Positions 46,537 through 64,000 of a stretch of DNA of 64,000 nt are shown here, piece by piece. The stretch is from positions 21,574,082 to 21,638,081 of the forward strand of contig NC_080051.1 in assembly GCF_026212465.1 (NCBI RefSeq). The letters run 5' to 3'. The position numbers and the translations under genes are program-made. The notes beneath the pieces are model-generated. The model saw only the letters and a list, made by a program, of their open reading frames with translations, was not told the DNA's origin and made no database searches. This stretch comes from Amaranthus tricolor (lineage: Eukaryota; Streptophyta; Magnoliopsida; Caryophyllales; Amaranthaceae). Numbering within the stretch: the stretch's first letter is position 1; every line of letters starts with the position of its first letter.

Positions 46537-48967
46537 TTAACCATTTTCACCATATTTTCTTTCACTATACATTCCCCATTTTGGTAGATCTAAGGGCTTT
46601 GGTTTTTTTTTTTTTTGGTTTTCTTTTTCATAATTTTTTGATTCATACATTAGGAATTTTCTTGGTATGTGTGTGTCCCATATGTATTCATTAAACATGA
46701 GCTTTTGAAAGCTTTTGTATGTAGAATATTTATACAAGTAAATCAATAGTACAGTTTGTGAATTACTTAACTACACATCTTTCTTTCTCTCAATTTTAAA
46801 AGAATTTTGATGATTTTCTCCGGAAATAATTTTAGAATAATTACTAAGTTTAGGAAGGAAATATAAATGATCAAAATATATGATCCCATTAACCCGTAAT
46901 AATCCGTATATAATATAAGATAGTCAAGATTTAATATATTTACTTATACTCAAGAATCGAAATTAATTTGATTAGAGATATTATACTCAAAATCCATCCA
47001 AATACTTGTAGATGGCAGTGGACCCATGATAAAGCATTAGAGGCACAACTGCACAAGCTACATAAGAGGAGGTTTTAGTAAATAATGCTTATCGAAAGTT
47101 AACAAATCACTCTTATGCGGTAAGATTTGATAGGGTGAGAATTTTGTAATTTTAATTTATTTTTTTAATTTTATTTATTTTATTATTATTATTATTTTTA
47201 TTCTTTTTAGTGATTTTCAAATCACAGTTATTAATTAAAAATTACTGTGCTACGTAATGTCCATATACAAGTAAAAGTAAATCTAATATCCAAACAAACA
47301 AGCTAGTACAATTATTATTGATTTATTATGAGTAGTTTTTTAAGATATGTGCTGTCACTGTGTCCCAGAAATAAGATACTACACTATTTAAGTGTGATGT
47401 GTCAACTTGTTAGGTTTGAAACTTTGAATAATTTCATCCTTAGTTTCAGTGAATACTAATAGTGTGAATTGATGTGTGTATGTGCACTTACTAATTTTTG
47501 ATAGGACCTTAATTCGTAAGGGGTCAATAATTGATTCGTTCTTGTTGTGTTGTGTGCGGTGAATCATGCTAAAAGCATAAGTATACGCTCGATAATATAT
47601 GTTATGCAATTCAAATGGGTGTATGATCTTGAATATTACTTAAGGATAAGTTATCTTATCTCATCATGTGAGTATGCATACTTTTTGGCTATGACAACTC
47701 AAATAGGACATACAGCGTTATAGGAAGGAGGTCTTCTTGGGGTTAGCTCCCCTATGTGTATTCCTCCAAAATTATATAATACTTTGGCGATTCAAACTGG
47801 AAGAACAACGTCATAAGTTGGGATTTGAAAGTGGAGCTATTGTGATTAAATAAGAATTTGAACTAGAGCCTCTTGTATGCAAGGATGACCTTATTCATTT
47901 GCTTAACCTTTTTCTTGTTTATGTATTATGTCTCTGACGTATACTTTTTGTTGTGTTTTTTTCTTATCAACCTGCGATAATGTTATCATATTGACGATTA
48001 ATAATTTGATTTTAAATTGAAAAATGACAAATAAGAAGGACCAAGTAGGACACCTTGGCATTTTAATCAACTTTGTCGTGGACTTTATTTTAATTTGTGC
48101 ATTTGGATTATCTAAGTTTGAAGATATTTTTTGAGGTTCGGTTGATTCTCAAGTTGTACATTTAATTTCTGCTGTTAGGTTTGTGTATTTTGTTTAGTTA
48201 TTTTTTATCATTAGAATGTAAAACGATCCGCTAATAACTTTTAGTGGGCGATATACCATTTAAAATTCATATTTACATATAAATATCTGGATCGACTTAA
48301 TTCGAATCGTTACAACTGATATCAGAGTCAACGTTCGTTAATTTAATAAAGAAGTTATTTTAACCATAGTACAAGTGTAAAAAGATAACATCAAAATTAT
48401 AATTCGCAAAAATCTGTCATATGTATTTTACAAATTATCTTTTCTCAATTATGAAATGAAAAAAAATGAAGAAAACAAAAAAGAAAAAAAAAAAGAAAAA
48501 GGAGCTGTTGATGAACGCAACAGCAGCAAGGCTTCGTTGGATAAAATCAATTTCATCACTCTCTCTCTCTTCCTCCACTTTCTGTCTCCTCCTTCCTCTT
48601 CTTTTCGCAACCCTTTTTTTTTCATCCAATTTTTTTTTATTGATAATCCATCCCAAAATATATCCCATATTTTTTAAAATCAAATTTAGTTGATTAATTA
48701 ATTTTTTTTTGGAAATTATAGGTTCTAGGGAGAGAGAATTTTAAGTACAAAAATTCAAGCTTAATTATTTTTTCATTATTATTATATTATTCTGAGTAAT
48801 TAATTCATTTTATTTTTCAATGGGCGTTACCTATAAATTCTCTCTTTATTGTTGTTTCCCTTATTTATCTTGACAACATATATAAAACCCAATTAGGGTT
48901 TATTTTTGTTGATTGGTATTTTAAATCAAAAGAATCAAAAGTTTCCTGATAAATTGATTCCTTTTAC
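46537..48967. other. Intergenic region between P4-ATPase and casein kinase I-like gene
   Basis: 46537 to about 46750 should be the 3' untranslated region of the ATPase. Near 48300-48330 the text ttacaactgatatcagagtc resembles an LTR end plus primer-binding site, but no partner LTR was found. The last part (48480-48640) is an A-rich then CT-rich leader (ctctctctcttcctcc) typical of a plant 5' leader for the kinase. No other gene was seen. Confidence 0.5.
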
Positions 48968-59785
<10,818 letters not shown>

Positions 59786-60652
59786 TTTGTTATCAGCACA
59801 GCTTTTAGACCTTACTTTTCCCCCATGTAAATTTCAATACTACAATTTGGTTATTTTTATGGACCCTTGAGTGCTTTTTGTCTAATTTTTTTTATATCAT
59901 TTTTTAGGCTCTTGTTCTCCCCCGCCCCGTCTTTTAAAAATTTAACTAGAACAGGTGAAAGCCCGAAATCGAAGGCGTGAAAAGTTGGAAGAGATAAGCA
60001 CTCTGAGTAGTCTGTAAAGAAGTTTTAAAGAGTCCCCATTAATGGAGTCAGAATTGATATTATTTAGATTCTTTGTTTGAACTTGTCCATGCTAGGATTT
60101 TCTAGGGTTCACAAATAGTTTTATTAATTATATCGTCATTTATAAGTTTATAGATATAAGGAGTTAAAGTCATATGGTGTAGAGTTCTAAAAGCTAAAGA
60201 TCCAGATCCACCATTATTTGCACCTATGGCTCGTTTGTGTTTTAAGGGGCCTATTTTTATACCCTCATTTGTACCTTTCATCACGCTCTAGAAATGAGGT
60301 AGTCTAAGTAAGTGTAATTGCGACGTTTGGTTTATCGTTATGATGGGTTAAAATGACATTAAATTTCTTTTATTTTATTTGTTAATTTATGTGTTTTAAT
60401 TTTTATTATTTAAAAATACGAGGACCAATGAGATAATGTCACATAGACATCTTAACCTCTCAAATTGGTCAAACCCTTGAACCTATCGGTTAATTCACAT
60501 TTTCTATTAAGTGGTAGTCATTTACAAAGAAATATATTACATTAGGTAGTTTTTTACAAAAAAAAATACATAAGATAGGTTTTTGCAAATAGACCTATAG
60601 ATAAGATAGTTTCTTATAATTTTTCCTTTAATAAATTAAAATGTACTAAATG

Positions 60653-60738
<86 letters not shown>

Positions 60739-61760
60739 CATTGACTTTAACTTTTTGAAACACCACTTAATATAATTATAATGTACTCAAGATTCTCCGG
60801 CCATTGTTTAGTTATGTATAGTTTATTGTGATTAATGACTTGGTTCACCCAAGTTGTGCATAGTCGAGCATTTGGACTCCACCATTTAGAGTCAAAGATG
60901 AAGATTTTGTCGGAAGGATTAGTTTTTAGCGAAAATTAACTAAACATTACAATTCATCAAGTTTAGAATTTTGAACGTACGGCCCGGCCTACTGCAGTCT
61001 ACAGCACCCGCACATATTCACATGTTCTGATTTAGCGTGTTTCTCCGTTATTTTACTCGTCTAAATCATCGCCTTGGTAAGCCTAAAGTTTAGTACGCCG
61101 AAGTCTCTCTTGAGCTTCCCTACCACTTGAACTCGTGTCCCGTTGCTTTCTTTACACATTATTTAACTTCAACATTGTAATACCTTCTCGTTTGTAAGCT
61201 TAGCATTTTACTCTTATCGTTAAACCTTGTCCTAACTATGGATGTTGCCGCCATCTAGAATAAAAATTCACGTCTTTTTTTACCTTTTTGACAAAAAAAA
61301 GTTTGTTACCCGTTAATGATGAATTAACGCATATCAACAATTCAACATAAACAAATATTTCCCCAATTATCATCCCCAAACCATCAAACTAACCCTATTT
61401 AATCATCAAGCAACTGTGAAGCTGAATTGATTTATTTTTATTTTCAGGGAAAATTAGATCCTGTTGTTAGCAGGCAGCAGCAGCAATACCATTATTAAAA
61501 CAGCTCGTTTTCTATCATACTGTCGCAACAAAAGATGAGCCCACATAACTAGCTCGTTTCTCCGATTGATCCCTTTAATATCGTAAATAATCACTTTAAC
61601 ACACTTTAACACACTATAAATGTACATAGATTAGCCCAATAAAATAATCTCATACCATCTTATTCAAGAATTTTTATTATTAAAAACTAAAAATTCATCA
61701 TCCCAAATCACAAACATACATAAGACAGAATAAGGAAATTAAGATTAAAAATAATAATAA
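59786..61760. other. Intergenic region between the kinase and the DUF3511 gene
   Basis: The first 250-300 bp are probably the kinase 3' untranslated region. A long TA microsatellite lies at 60656-60737. From 60740 to 61660 I see no gene or repeat. The final bases before 61761 would be the 3' end of the minus-strand DUF3511 gene. Confidence 0.5.
60656..60737. repeat. (TA)n microsatellite, about 82 bp
   Basis: Uninterrupted alternating TA in intergenic DNA. Confidence 0.95.
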
Positions 61761-62072
61761 TTAGTTACCATTAACAAGATGAGAACAAGTATTCTTAATC
61801 CATCTAAAGCTGTTTCTAAAAGAAGCTTTTAGTTTTCCTTGAACACCATAAACCTTATAAGAAGCAACCCTTTTCTTTCTTTGAAGCTCTGCATCACTCA
61901 AATTCATCATCCATCCTTTTCCTTTAATTGAAGATTGTTTGATATAATTATGATAAGAAGCATAATTACAAGTAGTGTAAGACCTTCTTAGATGTTTCTC
62001 ATTAGGATTATGATTAGGATTCTCCATCTTCATTCTTCTTTCTCTGCATGACATTGATCTATAATTCTCCAT
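61761..62072 (-). CDS. Small DUF3511-domain protein
   Basis: Single-exon gene of 103 residues, starting at the ATG at 62072. Residues about 53-100 carry the DUF3511 pattern: WMMNLSDAELQRKKRVASYK, then a VxGKLKASFRNSFRWIKNTC stretch, then SHLVNGN at the end. The N-terminal half is basic, with SYTTCNYASYHNYIK of low conservation. There is no signal peptide or membrane segment. DUF3511 proteins are plant-specific and small, with no established biochemical function. A long poly-T/CT tract (poly-A/GA on the coding strand) lies just upstream, at 62073-62095. Confidence 0.85.
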   Translation of the reverse strand: MENYRSMSCRERRMKMENPNHNPNEKHLRRSYTTCNYASYHNYIKQSSIKGKGWMMNLSDAELQRKKRVASYKVYGVQGKLKASFRNSFRWIKNTCSHLVNGN

Positions 62073-62099
62073 TTTCTTTTTCTTTTTTTTTTTAGTTAA

Positions 62100-64000
62100 T
62101 CAGATTCTAATGGGATTTCAGGGATAACTAATTATCTCATATATACTCCATAGCAAGGAAAGACTCGTCTAGAGTGACCATAGAAAAATATATTATTATA
62201 TATAAAGCGGGTATTTTAGTGTTTATATTTTTATAATATATACTCTCTTTGTGTTTATAATTCTTTTTAAATAGAATTTACGAATTTTAGTGTCTATATG
62301 AAAAAATATGTTCATGTCTGATCTTGAAAAATTTATCTTAATATATATTTTTTAAATATCGATTTTTTAAAATTATTAAAAACGTAAAATTAGAATTATT
62401 TAACTTTTAAATTTCCATTGAGATCTGCACAAAAAGTAAATAGAAAAAACATGAAAATAGAGAAAGTAGTTCTTCATCCTATTAGTTTTACTAAAATTTT
62501 TTCTGTCTTTTAAATTTTACTATATTTTTAATTTTGAATTTGATTCACATTCTTTCGCTTCATATTCATAAATTTAAATTATATTTTCATCTTGTCTATA
62601 TATTTTTTTTCATTTTAGTGTACATTTTTCTTTTTTTTTTATCCGCAGGCTGTTACGTTTTTAATGTTACGAAAGTCAGGAATTACTAAATGGAGTTGTT
62701 TAAGTGGTTTTGTTTTGTCTACTCAAATTAAATGGTTTTGTTTTATTTGTTTTGGTGAAGGATTTCGTATTGGATTAATAAAATAAAAAAGGGAGATCAT
62801 ACTTTTGGAGATGTAGAAATGTAGTTTTCTTTTATTTTTTTTCTTCTTAAAATGCTAATACACATTTCTATAAAAAAAAATGCTAATCCACATGAGTTTC
62901 CCTTAAATAATGCTCATATAGATCCAAGTTTTAAAAGATTTTTCATAAAATAATAATTTTCACAATAACGTAGATGCATTGTGGATTTGTGTATATTGGA
63001 GAAATTGCTAACAATACAATGAAGGTTTTAAGATAAAAACTAGGTTCGTCTAATAAGGAAAAATTGTTAAACTACCAACGCATCAATAAAAAATTATACT
63101 AATTATTAGTGTTTTAATAAAACAAGATAATACCCCCGTAATATAAGGCTTTGTTATTTTTACTTAGTTATATGATCTCGAGTATCAATTGACAACCTAT
63201 TTGTTTTAACGTCATCATTTAAATCGATGGTTGTGTCTTAATGTATCACCAAAAACTCTCATGTTCCATGGCCTTTCTCCGGTTTTAAGACAATATTCGA
63301 TAGTCATAAGCAGACAAATTATGTGTTCTAAATCTTGATTTTGGTCAAGTAGCATTTTAAATCATGGATTGACCTCTAAACCTATCGTATCAATGATAAC
63401 GTAGATAAAGGATTCACTTTAGAATGATCCTCCTTTTTCCTATCAGATGCACGAGTGAAATGAAAACAACTAATAATATCTATCTCGTTTGCCCTAGCAT
63501 GTAATTATCGATAAATTCAAATTGCCTATCCTTAATAAACATCATAAAATAATTTACTTCATCACCACCAAAATCCTCCAAGACATCCTACATATATTTA
63601 AGAAAACATTTAAAATTCTACAAAACATTTACTAAAAAATTGCAAGTTGTACAAATTGTACAACTTTACCTAGGTCAAGTCACACGTTTGTGCGACTAAA
63701 GAACGTAAATTTATTGCTTACTTTAATATTTTTGAGGTTGAATTCACCGATTATATTGTTCCAATGATAAAATTCAATTTCTAAAGTTTTTGAGAGAAGT
63801 CAGAGAGAAGACATAGAAAATATAAGTTAAAAACAATTTAAAATTCAATATAAAATATAACAACAGATTAAAAAGGGTGTGGGAAATGGCGATAAATTTC
63901 TATACCCAAAATTGAGGCGAGGCCATGAGGATACAACTTTTGATTTCTCAATAACCTAAGAATCATAAAAACACATTACACGACGTTGACGTTCCTCGTA
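62100..64000. other. Terminal AT-rich region without recognised genes
   Basis: It contains a family E MITE (62243-62466). The rest, including 63200-63600 where base composition is slightly more even, shows no supported reading frame, repeat or RNA gene. Confidence 0.5.
62243..62466 (-). mobile_element. Stowaway/mariner-like MITE, family E copy 2 (224 bp)
   Basis: Bounded by TA on both sides (62241-62242 and 62467-62468). On the minus strand it shares gcagatctcaa, gaacatattttttc and acactaaaattcg with the copy at 32272-32530, in the same order. It is non-coding. Confidence 0.55.

Noticed and set aside
48300..48330. LTR end plus primer-binding-site-like text (ctgatatcagagtc)
   Set aside because: No partner LTR, interior or duplication; too short to call.

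Overview
The window is nuclear DNA of a flowering plant. Every confident gene is a spliced plant-family gene, the introns are long and AT-rich, and the spaces between genes are filled with plant transposons. The repeat style (short foldback repeats carrying a GAGACNGTCTC motif) looks to me like Caryophyllales, perhaps Amaranthaceae (spinach, beet or quinoa relatives). That placement is an impression, not a demonstrated assignment.

Layout. 1-2.5 kb holds decayed repeats. 2.57-3.60 kb (+) is an EPF-like secreted cysteine-rich peptide gene whose first intron holds a tiny LTR element. 3.94-8.30 kb (-) is a six-exon mitochondrial carrier of the CoA/ADP type, convergent with the peptide gene, with MULE-like and hAT-like insertions in its introns. 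8.4-13.8 kb is a repeat zone: a long hairpin, a decayed 120-bp tandem array, a small hAT element, tandem foldback elements, a LINE relic and a solo LTR. 13.83-20.85 kb (+) is the coatomer zeta gene with a 5-kb intron. 21.28-24.27 kb is a Mutator-like element with a broken transposase and an antisense GRF zinc-finger ORF. 24.3-32.5 kb is a very AT-rich gene desert. 32.56-37.47 kb is a young, complete Ty1/copia retrotransposon with one frameshift. 41.10-46.54 kb (+) is a P4-ATPase (lipid flippase, ALA4-7-like) with a GC-AG intron. 48.97-59.79 kb (+) is a casein kinase I-like gene of 14 coding exons. 61.76-62.07 kb (-) is a small DUF3511 gene. The last 1.9 kb shows nothing recognisable except a small MITE.

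The six host genes are ordinary, mostly housekeeping loci (peptide signalling, mitochondrial cofactor transport, Golgi COPI coat, membrane lipid asymmetry, protein kinase). Nothing indicates that they work as a cluster. The unusual content is in the mobile elements. Exact target-site duplications (TSDs) could be read for the copia element (AATAT), the intronic TRIM (ATTAG), the MULE (TAAAAGATA), a 303-bp hAT element (AGTAATGG) and two related hAT MITEs in introns of different genes (AATGTCAC and CATACCAC). I found no clearly new functional system. The best leads are the MULE with its antisense GRF-coiled-coil ORF, the TRIM whose LTR/PBS junction resembles a Pol III promoter, and the recent one-frameshift copia copy.

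Exon boundaries were set by hand from splice consensus and reading-frame continuity. For every spliced gene the coding lengths sum to a whole number of codons.
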